Assembly (NCBI GenBank): GCA_902470475.1
Contig: CABRGT010000034.1
Location: 1 to 20,539, forward strand
Length of the DNA stretch: 20,539 nt
Source: an uncultured Porphyromonadaceae bacterium
Lineage (GTDB): Bacteria > Bacteroidota > Bacteroidia > Bacteroidales > Muribaculaceae
Reading direction: 5' to 3'
The notes below the pieces were generated by a model. It was not told the DNA's origin, did no database searches, and saw nothing but the letters and a program-made list of their open reading frames with translations. Each line of letters opens with the position of its first letter. Within the stretch, counting starts at the first letter, position 1. A program made the translations under genes and the position numbers. This document shows positions 14,373 through 20,539 of this stretch, in pieces.

Positions 14373-14912
14373 CTATGCCTTCACCATCGAGCGGCCTTTT
14401 TCGATCGCCTGCTCATTGACGGGGATGAGGTGGTGGTGGCGTTCGGGCAGCGTCTTGCGCAGCGCCTTCACCACGGCCTCGGTGGTCACCACGGGCCGTA
14501 TGCCCAGCAGCGCCCCGAGCAGCACCATGTTGTAGGTCTTGGAATTCTTCAGCTCGAGAGTGGCTTCGAGGGCGTCGACCGGCACTACGGTTATGTCGGT
14601 GCGTGTCGGCAGGTGGTGTATTCCCGACGGATCGTATATCAGCACTCCTCCGGGCTTGACCTTGCTCTCGAATTTGTCGAGACTCTGCTGGTTGAGGATC
14701 ACGGCCGTGTCGTACGTGTCGAGCACGGGCGAACTGATCGGGCTGTCGCTCAGGATCACGGTCACGTTCGCGGTGCCGCCGCGCTGTTCGGGTCCGTAGG
14801 CCGGCATCCAGGTCACTTCCAGATCGTTCATGAGGCCGGCGTAAGCCAGGATCTTGCCCATCGACAGGACACCCTGGCCGCCGAAGCCGGCGATAATTAT
14901 TTCTTCTTTCAT
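14373..14912 (-). CDS. 2-ketoacid:ferredoxin oxidoreductase, gamma subunit
   Basis: This 179-residue protein is the CoA-binding gamma subunit of the pyruvate/ketoacid:ferredoxin oxidoreductase family. The N-terminal IAGFGGQGVLSMGKILAYAG (7-26) is the family signature; PAYGPEQRGGTANVTVILSD (38-57) is also characteristic. It is the last gene of the four-subunit set and lies 5 bases after the beta-subunit gene. It works in the cytoplasm with the other three chains, releasing acyl-CoA. Which ketoacid is used cannot be decided from this subunit alone; the VorB-like alpha chain and the adjacent ptb-buk point to branched-chain ketoacids. Confidence 0.92.
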   Translation of the reverse strand: MKEEIIIAGFGGQGVLSMGKILAYAGLMNDLEVTWMPAYGPEQRGGTANVTVILSDSPISSPVLDTYDTAVILNQQSLDKFESKVKPGGVLIYDPSGIHHLPTRTDITVVPVDALEATLELKNSKTYNMVLLGALLGIRPVVTTEAVVKALRKTLPERHHHLIPVNEQAIEKGRSMVKA

Positions 14913-14917
14913 AGCGC

Positions 14918-15685
14918 TCAGATATTCTTTAGATCACCCAGGGGATAGCGTTCGAACATGTGTTCGGCCATCCATTCGTTTGACTTGGCGGGCGACATTT
15001 TCCAGCCCGAGTTGCAGGTCGACACGATCTCGACCACCGACGTGCCCTTGCCGGCCATCGAGTTCTCGAAAGCCTTGCGGATCGCGGCCTTGGCCTTGCG
15101 GACTGCCGCCGGGGTGTGCACGGCCTGGCGCGTCACGTAGCACGTGCCGTCGAGCGGCGCCAGCAGCTCGGTGATGCGCAGCGGGTAGCCGTTGAGGTCG
15201 GCCCGGCGTCCGTAGGGGGTGGTGGCCGTCTTCATGCCAAGCAGCGTCGTCGGAGCCATCTGGCCGCCGGTCATGCCGTAGATGCCGTTGTTGATGAAGA
15301 TTATGGCGATGTTCTCGCCGCGGTTGGCGGCGTGGATGGTCTCGGCGGTGCCGATGGCCGACAGATCGCCGTCGCCCTGGTATGTGAACACCAGACGTCC
15401 CGGATTGAGGCGGCTCAGACCCGTCGCTACGGCAGGAGCGCGACCGTGGGCGGCTTCCACCCAGTCCACGTCGATATAGTTGTAGGCGAACACCGCACAC
15501 CCTACCGGTGCCACGCCGATAGTCTTGTCCTCGAGACCCATCTCGTCGATAAGTTCGGCGATGATGCGGTGCACGACGCCGTGCGAGCAGCCCGGGCAGT
15601 AATGGGTGTGGCGGTCGTCGAGCAGCCGCGGCCGGGCGTATATCCTGTTTTCTTCTTTAATGATTTCTTCCGGTTTCATAGACAT
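14918..15685 (-). CDS. 2-ketoacid:ferredoxin oxidoreductase, beta subunit (thiamine diphosphate-binding)
   Basis: This 255-residue chain binds thiamine diphosphate and decarboxylates the ketoacid. The cofactor motif is GDGDLSAIG at residues 104-112, followed by NNGIYGMTGGQ (132-142). The N-terminal YCPGCSHG (29-36) has the Cys pair found in this family, close to the TPP/Fe-S face. APVGCAVFAYNYID and AAHGRAPAVATGL are also typical. Only one base separates it from the alpha-subunit stop, and the gamma gene follows after 5 bases. A second ATG two codons in is an equally possible start. Confidence 0.94.
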   Translation of the reverse strand: MSMKPEEIIKEENRIYARPRLLDDRHTHYCPGCSHGVVHRIIAELIDEMGLEDKTIGVAPVGCAVFAYNYIDVDWVEAAHGRAPAVATGLSRLNPGRLVFTYQGDGDLSAIGTAETIHAANRGENIAIIFINNGIYGMTGGQMAPTTLLGMKTATTPYGRRADLNGYPLRITELLAPLDGTCYVTRQAVHTPAAVRKAKAAIRKAFENSMAGKGTSVVEIVSTCNSGWKMSPAKSNEWMAEHMFERYPLGDLKNI

Positions 15686-15686
15686 T

Positions 15687-16769
15687 TCATTTTAGAAAGT
15701 CATTATTGAGAGCGTCGAGCACTTCGGCTGGATTGGGGATCATGCCGCCCATGCGGCCGTAGTGGCACACGGGCACGCGGCCGTTGACGGCCAGCCGTAC
15801 GTCCTCGATCATCTGGCCGGCGTTCAGCTCTACCACCAGCATTCCCTTGACGCGGTCGGCCAGCGCCGATACGGCTTCGGTCGGGAACGGCCACAGGGTT
15901 ATGGGACGCAGCAGCCCCACCTTGATGCCCTGCGCGCGGGCGTCCTCGATGGCCTTGAGGCAGATGCGGGCCACCGATCCGAAAGCCACGATCAGATATT
16001 CGGCGTCGTCGGTATAGTATTCGGCGAAGCGCACCTCATTGCGTTCGATCTCGGCGTAGGTGCGCTGGAAGCGGCGGTTGTTCTCCTCCATCGCCGGCGA
16101 GTCAAGTTCAAGCGAGGTCACGATGTTGCGGTGGCCGCGGCCCTGCTTGCCCGTGACGGCCCACGGACACTGGCGAGCGATCTCCTCGTCGGTGCGGCGC
16201 GGGCGGTAAGGCGGCAGCACCACCTTCTCCATCATCTGGCCCACGATGCCGTCTGCCAGGATCATTGCCGGGGTGCGGTATTTGAAGGCCAGGTCGAAGC
16301 CCAGTCCCACGAAGTCGGCCATCTCCTGCACCGTGGCCGGAGCGAGCACTATCAGGTGGTAGTCGCCGTGGCCGCCGCCCTTGGTGGCCTGGAAATAGTC
16401 GGCCTGCGACGGCTGTATGGTACCCAGACCAGGGCCGCCGCGCATTACGTTGACGATCAGCGCCGGCAGCTCGCTCGCCGCTATGTAGCTGATGCCTTCC
16501 TGCTTGAGCGATATGCCCGGCGACGACGACGAGGTCATCACCGCGCGGCCCGATGCCGCTCCGCCGTAGACCATGTTGATGGCCGCGACCTCGCTTTCGG
16601 CCTGAAGCACGACCATGCCGGTCGTCTCCCAGGGCATCTCCTCCTCCAGGGTTTCGAGCACCTCCGACTGGGGGGTGATCGGGTAGCCGAAATAGCCGTC
16701 CACGCCGTAGCGGATCGCTGCGTGGGCTATCGCCTCGTTACCCTTCATCAATCTTACTTCTTCTTCCAT
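15687..16769 (-). CDS. vorB: 2-ketoisovalerate:ferredoxin oxidoreductase, alpha subunit (VorB type)
   Basis: This 360-residue alpha chain holds the pyrimidine-binding half of the thiamine site and a transketolase-C-like domain. The start MKGNEAIAHAAIRYGVDGYFGYPITPQSEVLETL is characteristic. AESEVAAINMVYGGAASGRAVMTSSSSPGISL and NVMRGGPGLGTIQPSQADYFQ follow, and residues about 250-345 form the C-terminal domain (YLIVAFGSVARICLKAI, then LWPFP). I recall this form as annotated VorB (3-methyl-2-oxobutanoate-type) in Bacteroidales; 2-oxoglutarate or a broader ketoacid range is the main alternative. The product, isobutyryl-CoA or a similar acyl-CoA, would suit the neighbouring ptb-buk. It sits second in the operon, 13 bases after the ferredoxin gene. 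Confidence 0.9.
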   Translation of the reverse strand: MEEEVRLMKGNEAIAHAAIRYGVDGYFGYPITPQSEVLETLEEEMPWETTGMVVLQAESEVAAINMVYGGAASGRAVMTSSSSPGISLKQEGISYIAASELPALIVNVMRGGPGLGTIQPSQADYFQATKGGGHGDYHLIVLAPATVQEMADFVGLGFDLAFKYRTPAMILADGIVGQMMEKVVLPPYRPRRTDEEIARQCPWAVTGKQGRGHRNIVTSLELDSPAMEENNRRFQRTYAEIERNEVRFAEYYTDDAEYLIVAFGSVARICLKAIEDARAQGIKVGLLRPITLWPFPTEAVSALADRVKGMLVVELNAGQMIEDVRLAVNGRVPVCHYGRMGGMIPNPAEVLDALNNDFLK

Positions 16770-16782
16770 AAACTGAGGTGCT

Positions 16783-17016
16783 TTAATCTTTATTTACGAC
16801 ACGGTAAACTTCAAAACAGCCGTCGGGGCATACCATCGCGCACGAGGCACAGCCGATGCACGCTTCCGGGTGTGCGGCATAGGCATAGTGGTAGCCGCGG
16901 TCGTTCACTTCTTTGGGTTGGAGCAGCAGTACGTCGGTCGGACAGGCCACCACGCACAGGTCGCATCCCTTGCAGCGGTCGGTGTCTATCGTCACAGCTC
17001 CTTGTACTTTAGCCAT
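16783..17016 (-). CDS. 2-ketoacid:ferredoxin oxidoreductase, delta subunit (2[4Fe-4S] ferredoxin)
   Basis: This 77-residue protein has two [4Fe-4S] motifs: CKGCDLCVVACP (Cys15, 18, 21, 25) and CIGCASCAMVCP (Cys53, 56, 59, 63). It carries electrons from the catalytic subunits to a soluble ferredoxin. As a separate short chain encoded first in the operon, it matches the delta subunit of four-subunit ketoacid oxidoreductases. A good promoter lies 52 bases upstream of its ATG. No signal peptide is present, so it is cytoplasmic. Confidence 0.94.
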   Translation of the reverse strand: MAKVQGAVTIDTDRCKGCDLCVVACPTDVLLLQPKEVNDRGYHYAYAAHPEACIGCASCAMVCPDGCFEVYRVVNKD

Positions 17017-17067
17017 TATCTGTCAGGTTTTCTTAGTTTTTTGGTTAACCCATTTGTTTGGATGTTG

Positions 17068-17099
17068 CAAATATAGCCAAAACTTGACTCAACTCCAAA
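17068..17099 (-). promoter_or_regulatory. promoter of the ketoacid oxidoreductase operon
   Basis: The minus strand reads TTTG (17096-17099), 20 bases, then TATATTTG (17068-17075), a full match to the Bacteroidota consensus. The predicted leader is about 45 bases before the ferredoxin ATG at 17016. Confidence 0.8.
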
Positions 17100-17148
17100 A
17101 ATCGACACATATTTTTATCCTTTGTGCCAATTTTACTCCGGAATAGTG

Positions 17149-17197
17149 CACCACAGCCCGGCATCGGCGCGCGGGGCGCGTATACCGGGCTGTGGTG
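17149..17197 (-). terminator. large hairpin terminator after the nucleotidyltransferase gene
   Basis: A perfect 13-bp stem joins CACCACAGCCCGG (17149-17161) and CCGGGCTGTGGTG (17185-17197). Inside, CGCGC (17168-17172) pairs with GCGCG (17176-17180) around GGG. It begins 50 bases after the upstream stop. No U-tract follows on the minus strand. It also shields the oxidoreductase promoter just downstream. Confidence 0.75.
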
Positions 17198-17247
17198 TTG
17201 GAGGTGTCTGCCGGAGCGATCAGGCCGGCGGCGGCAGTCTGAGACTA

Positions 17248-18153
17248 TCAGAAAAGTTTGTCGGGATATACGCCGGCGTCGTGGAGGGCGGCGAGTTGGG
17301 CTACCACCGAGGCGCGGTCGTCGGCGTAGGTCACGCCGAACCATTTCGAGGTGGTGTCGAGCAGTCGCACGGTAGCCTCGCCGCTGTGGATAAGGTCGTT
17401 GACGGCGGTCGGAATGTAATATTCCGATTTCGGCTCGTTGATGCGGGCGTCGAGGAACTTGATGAATTCACGCTTCGAGAAGTCGAAGTAGTCGGGCGTG
17501 AAACCCCAGAAATTCATCGACACGGGCGTGTTCGGGTCGAGATGGCACGTCTGGCCGTTATCGTCGGTGAATGCGATGCGGTGGTCGGCGTCGAAAGCGA
17601 TAGCGGTGCGTTCCACCACGTTGGCCAGATAGCCGTCGGCGTCGGCGGTGCACACGCCGCGCGACACCGAGCCGTTCTCGGTCATGGTGTTGCCCACGCG
17701 GAAACCGACCATGCAGTAGTCGCCCTTGCGGTCGCGCTCGCGCGAGAGTTCTTCGGCGATCACGCGGAAGGCGTCCGTGCCGTAGTAGTCGTCGGCGTTG
17801 ATGACGGCGAACGGCTCGCGGATTACATCGGCGCCCATCAGCACGGCGTGGTTCGTACCCCAGGGCTTGGTGCGGCCTGCGGGGGCGGTGTAGCCCTCGG
17901 GCAGGCTGTCGATGCTCTGGAACACGACTTCAACGGGAACCGAGCCTTCATATTTGCTCAGGATTTTCTCGCGGAAGTCCTGTTCGAAATCTTTGCGGAT
18001 CACGAACACCACCTTGCCGAATCCGGCTTTCAGTGCGTCGTAGATTGAATAGTCCATGATGGTCTCGCCGTGGGGGCCTACCCCGTCGAGCTGCTTCAGG
18101 CCGCCATATCGGCTCCCCATGCCGGCGGCCAGTACGAATAACGTTGGTTTCAT
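17248..18153 (-). CDS. sugar-phosphate nucleotidyltransferase-like protein
   Basis: This 301-residue protein has the NTP-transferase fold. LAAGMGSRYGGLKQ at residues 8-21 is the nucleotide-binding signature (GxGxR). PWGTNHAVLMG (98-108) and the metal-binding AVINADDYYG (116-125) follow. The family joins a nucleoside triphosphate and a sugar phosphate to give an activated sugar for surface glycans. The exact sugar and nucleotide are not readable. Unlike RmlA/GalU, no regulatory tail or left-handed beta-helix acyltransferase domain is attached. It is a single-gene unit with a TAACTTTG box upstream and a strong hairpin downstream. No other sugar-activation gene is near, so its pathway partners must lie elsewhere. 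Confidence 0.88.
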   Translation of the reverse strand: MKPTLFVLAAGMGSRYGGLKQLDGVGPHGETIMDYSIYDALKAGFGKVVFVIRKDFEQDFREKILSKYEGSVPVEVVFQSIDSLPEGYTAPAGRTKPWGTNHAVLMGADVIREPFAVINADDYYGTDAFRVIAEELSRERDRKGDYCMVGFRVGNTMTENGSVSRGVCTADADGYLANVVERTAIAFDADHRIAFTDDNGQTCHLDPNTPVSMNFWGFTPDYFDFSKREFIKFLDARINEPKSEYYIPTAVNDLIHSGEATVRLLDTTSKWFGVTYADDRASVVAQLAALHDAGVYPDKLF

Positions 18154-18205
18154 TATATATACAGAATTTCTTGTTTCGCTAAGAGGAATAATCTGAATCC
18201 GGCTG

Positions 18206-18213
18206 CAAAGTTA
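18206..18213 (-). promoter_or_regulatory. -7 box (TAACTTTG) of the nucleotidyltransferase gene
   Basis: The minus strand carries TAACTTTG in the 87-base gap downstream of the antiporter gene, 52 bases before the ATG at 18153. A clear -33 TTTG was not found. Confidence 0.6.
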
Positions 18214-18240
18214 AGAATTTTTCCCGAAATAGTAAAACAT

Positions 18241-20364
18241 TTACCGGAACAGCTGCCGGATGCGCAGTGCCGCGGCGCGGCGCAGCGAGCGCAGGCGCGC
18301 CGCCGGAGAGGGCGACGACGATGAGATGTCCGTCGCCATCGGGTCGATGAACGACGTGGGCAGCGCCGTGTCCTCGCCGAACTGCTCGGGGAAGATCACC
18401 AGCAGGTTGTTGCGCGAGAAGCTGCGCTGCAGCAGCGACGGCATCTCGGTCACCTCATCCGTGTGCGACACCGAGTTGGGCCGCGCGCTTATCACCACCA
18501 GCAGGTCTTCGTCGCGGATCGTGGCGCTCTCCACTATCATCTCGTCGTGCGACTCCACGGTGCGGAATTCGCAGCGTATGCCGTAGTTCTCGTGGTAGAT
18601 CACCCCGCGGATCAGCGGCTGTATGTCGCCGTGGCAGCAGTAGATTATGCGGCAGCCCAGCTGGCGCGTCAGCCGCGCGGTGGCGCGGACCCACCGCGAG
18701 AACCCCGTCTCGTACTGCGCCGCCCGCGGCACGGCCACGATGATGCGCGACACGGTGTTCAGCGGCATGTACATGCGCGAGATCATTATCATGCGGTTGG
18801 TCGACCGCAGCAGCTGCTCGGTCTTCGATCCGTAGAAAGTGTCGATCACCGTCGAGCGCCGGTGCATGCCCAGGATCACTTCGGTGATGTCGCGCTCGGC
18901 CACGGCGTTGACTATGCCGGTGACTATATTCAGGTCGTAGCGCTCGATGTCCTCCACGGCCACGTCGGCCAGGGCGGCCGCGTTGCGGGCCAGCGCGAGC
19001 GACTGCCGCGACAGAGCCTTGGCCGCCGGTGAGTTGTCGCTCCGCACGTGGATGGCGTAGAAGCGGTGCGACCCCGTCTCGTTGCGCATCAGCACGCCCA
19101 GTTCGGCCAGCCCCGGCGATGTCAGAGGGTTCGACACCGCTATCAGTGTGTTGTTCACGCGCGTGTGGCGGATCACGCCGTCGTCGCCGAGCATGCTGAT
19201 CTTCACGCGTGGCGCGCCGCTGGCGGTGATTATCGGGGCTATGCCGCACGTCACCAGGATCACCAGAATCGTCGCGTTCAGCACCGTGCCGTCGAGTATG
19301 CCCAGCGTGTGGCCAAGCGTCACCACGGCCAGCGCCACCGCCGTGTGGGCCGCCGTCAGGCCGAACATCACCCGGCGGGCCGCCCCCGTGTAGCCGTTGG
19401 CGCGTTGCGCTATGAACGCCGGGATCCATTTCGACGCCAGCGCCACGGCCAGCATCACCGCCGCTACCGTCAGCGTCTCGGCGTTGGCCACCACGCTCAG
19501 GTTTATCATCATGCCCACGCTGATCAGGAAGTAGGGTATGAACAGCGCGTTGCCCACGAATTCGATCTGCGACATCAGCGGCGACGCCGGCGGCACGTAG
19601 CGGTTCAGCACCAGTCCGGCGAAGAACGCGCCCAGGATGCCTTCCAGGCCGATGAGCTGCGCCGTCCACGCGGCCAGGAACACCATCGCCATCACATACA
19701 CATATTGTGTCACGCGGTCCGAATAGTTGTTGAAGAACAGGCGCGTCAGCCGCGGGTACACATACAGTATCACCACCGCCCACGCCGCCATGCGCAGCAG
19801 CAGTCCGGCTGTGGCGGCCGGGTCGAGGCCGCCCAGGTCGTGGATGTTCACGGCGGCGGCGATCACCAGCAGCGATCCCACCACGGCTATGATCGTGCCC
19901 ACCACGGCCACCATCACGGCCGGCGACTTGGTGATTCCGAAGCGCGCCGCCACAGGGTAGGCGATCAGCGTGTGGGCCGCGTACATGGCCCCTAAGAGCA
20001 GCGACGCGGGCAGGTCGAGATGCAGCAGACAGCGGCTCGACAGGATGCCGAGCGCGAGCGGTATCAGCAGCGTCAGCATCCCGAACAGCAGCCCCCGCCG
20101 CAGGTTCAGCCGCAGGTGAAACATGTCTATCTCCAGCCCCGCCAGGAACATCAGGTACAGCAGTCCCACCTGGCCGAAGATGGCGAACGACGAGTCGTTG
20201 TTCAGCACGTTGAATCCGTACGGCCCTATCACCACACCCGCCACGATCATGCCTATGATGTGCGGAATCTTAAGCCGGTTGAGCAGCAGCGGCGCCAGCA
20301 GTATGATCACCAGCACGATCAGGAAGATCGCTATCGGTTGGGTTACTAAGGCTGCTGCTGTCAT
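18241..20364 (-). CDS. CPA2-type cation:proton antiporter with C-terminal USP-like region
   Basis: This 707-residue membrane protein has a Na+/H+ exchanger domain (about residues 5-390, roughly twelve hydrophobic segments) and a soluble cytoplasmic region (about 400-690) resembling tandem universal-stress-protein folds (NTLIAVSNPLTSPGLAELGVLM, then RIIVAVPRAAQYETGFSRWVRATARL). Membrane landmarks are LKIPHIIGMIVAGVVIGPYG (31-50), LMFLAGLEIDM (71-81), AAHTLIAYPVAARFGITKS (129-147) and LEGILGAFFAGLVLNRY (240-256). At the ion-binding helix it reads GTIIAVVGSLL (156-166), where relatives recalled from this group carry Thr-Asp (GTIITD) and other CPA2 members Asp-Asp, Asn-Asp or Gln-Asp. The acidic residue is therefore missing and transport activity is uncertain. 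It follows asd by 72 bases with no promoter box seen, so it may be cotranscribed. The tail after 675 is Ser/Arg-rich. Confidence 0.9.
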   Translation of the reverse strand: MTAAALVTQPIAIFLIVLVIILLAPLLLNRLKIPHIIGMIVAGVVIGPYGFNVLNNDSSFAIFGQVGLLYLMFLAGLEIDMFHLRLNLRRGLLFGMLTLLIPLALGILSSRCLLHLDLPASLLLGAMYAAHTLIAYPVAARFGITKSPAVMVAVVGTIIAVVGSLLVIAAAVNIHDLGGLDPAATAGLLLRMAAWAVVILYVYPRLTRLFFNNYSDRVTQYVYVMAMVFLAAWTAQLIGLEGILGAFFAGLVLNRYVPPASPLMSQIEFVGNALFIPYFLISVGMMINLSVVANAETLTVAAVMLAVALASKWIPAFIAQRANGYTGAARRVMFGLTAAHTAVALAVVTLGHTLGILDGTVLNATILVILVTCGIAPIITASGAPRVKISMLGDDGVIRHTRVNNTLIAVSNPLTSPGLAELGVLMRNETGSHRFYAIHVRSDNSPAAKALSRQSLALARNAAALADVAVEDIERYDLNIVTGIVNAVAERDITEVILGMHRRSTVIDTFYGSKTEQLLRSTNRMIMISRMYMPLNTVSRIIVAVPRAAQYETGFSRWVRATARLTRQLGCRIIYCCHGDIQPLIRGVIYHENYGIRCEFRTVESHDEMIVESATIRDEDLLVVISARPNSVSHTDEVTEMPSLLQRSFSRNNLLVIFPEQFGEDTALPTSFIDPMATDISSSSPSPAARLRSLRRAAALRIRQLFR

Positions 20365-20380
20365 GGGCTGTAGGATTTTA

Positions 20381-20415
20381 GGTGAGAGGGTAGAGGTAAG
20401 AGGTAAGGGGAAGGG
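20381..20415. repeat. degenerate heptamer tract (GGTAAGA-like on plus, pyrimidine-rich on mRNA strand)
   Basis: Five heptamers in a row read GGTGAGA, GGGTAGA, GGTAAGA, GGTAAGG, GGAAGGG, continuing into a G-run to about 20424. The tract fills most of the gap between the asd stop and the antiporter start, ending 16 bases before the ATG. It resembles the hexamer tract before ybaK in unit and in position. Confidence 0.75.
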
Positions 20416-20436
20416 CGGGGGTGGGCCTCCGGCGTA

Positions 20437-20539
20437 TCAGCGGTGGTCGGCGATGTAGCGCGCGATCTGCACGGCGTTCAGCGCCGCGCCCTTGCGCAGC
20501 TGGTCGGCCACGGCCCAGAAGGCCAGCCCGCCCGAAGCC
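20437..20539 (-). CDS. asd: aspartate-semialdehyde dehydrogenase, C-terminal fragment
   Basis: Only the last 33 codons before the TGA at 20437-20439 are inside the window. They read ASGGLAFWAVADQLRKGAALNAVQIARYIADHR. The pattern W-x-V-x-D-x-L-R-K-G-A-A-x-N-A-V-Q-I is the C-terminal signature of aspartate-semialdehyde dehydrogenase, which reduces aspartyl phosphate for lysine, threonine, methionine and diaminopimelate synthesis. The 5' part continues beyond the right edge. The antiporter gene follows 72 bases downstream. Confidence 0.9.
   Translation of the reverse strand, partial: ASGGLAFWAVADQLRKGAALNAVQIARYIADHR

Noticed and set aside
15762..17012. Long plus-strand open frame opposite the ketoacid oxidoreductase alpha and delta genes
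   Set aside because: It is an antisense shadow crossing two real genes, His/Arg-rich and without motifs.
17122..18048. Long plus-strand open frame opposite the nucleotidyltransferase
   Set aside because: It runs through the hairpin terminator and has Val/Gly/His-rich shadow composition.
18455..19783. Long open frame within the antiporter gene in another frame of the same strand
   Set aside because: It is Arg/Gly/His-rich and lacks the membrane-protein composition; the antiporter frame is continuous over 707 codons.
20381..20426. CRISPR-like array at the heptamer tract
   Set aside because: The units are 7 bases with no spacers; this is a simple tandem tract.

Overview
The window looks like a chromosomal segment of a GC-rich gut-type member of the Bacteroidales. 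Four things point there: promoter boxes of the Bacteroidota TTTG-N19/20-TAnnTTTG type in front of several genes; lipoproteins whose lipobox cysteine is followed by acidic residues; the gene families present (serpin lipoprotein, AsmA-like giant, VorB-type ketoacid oxidoreductase next to ptb-buk); and very few Shine-Dalgarno sequences. A Muribaculaceae-like or related lineage is my guess, not a demonstration. No tRNA, rRNA, IS element, phage gene or CRISPR array was seen.

Left block (1-7077, all minus strand): one tightly packed transcription unit reading DUF5715-like lipoprotein, AsmA-like protein, HAD phosphatase, aroB, ybaK, aroC. Most junctions overlap by 4-8 bases or are separated by 20-50 bases. 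It begins at a TAACTTTG box at 7070-7077. The aroC reading frame at the window edge is broken by what looks like a 4-base deletion.

Middle block (7169-12137): a surface-type serpin lipoprotein (minus strand, own promoter, 140-base leader, hairpin terminator) is divergent from a plus-strand set. That set is a secreted S1/P1 nuclease, a beta-helix lipoprotein and an iron-dependent alcohol dehydrogenase, the last two overlapping by ATGA. The dehydrogenase ends tail to tail with butyrate kinase, the two stop codons sharing the bases TTAA.

Right-middle block (12134-17099, minus strand): two adjacent units that fit one pathway. A four-subunit 2-ketoacid:ferredoxin oxidoreductase (ferredoxin, alpha/VorB, beta, gamma) would turn branched-chain 2-ketoacids into acyl-CoA plus reduced ferredoxin. 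Phosphate butyryltransferase and butyrate kinase would then turn acyl-CoA into a free short or branched fatty acid plus ATP. Each unit has a recognisable promoter, and a strong hairpin lies between them.

Right end (17149-20539, minus strand): a sugar-phosphate nucleotidyltransferase with its own promoter and a large hairpin terminator; a CPA2-type cation:proton antiporter with a C-terminal USP-like region, which seems to lack the usual membrane aspartate; and the last 33 codons of aspartate-semialdehyde dehydrogenase. Pyrimidine-rich tandem tracts (read on the mRNA strand) sit just before the start codons of ybaK and of the antiporter.

I found no clearly new multi-gene system. The best leads are the altered antiporter site, the predicted serpin specificity, the DUF5715 protein lacking the M15 catalytic glutamate, the start-codon-proximal repeat tracts and the broken aroC.
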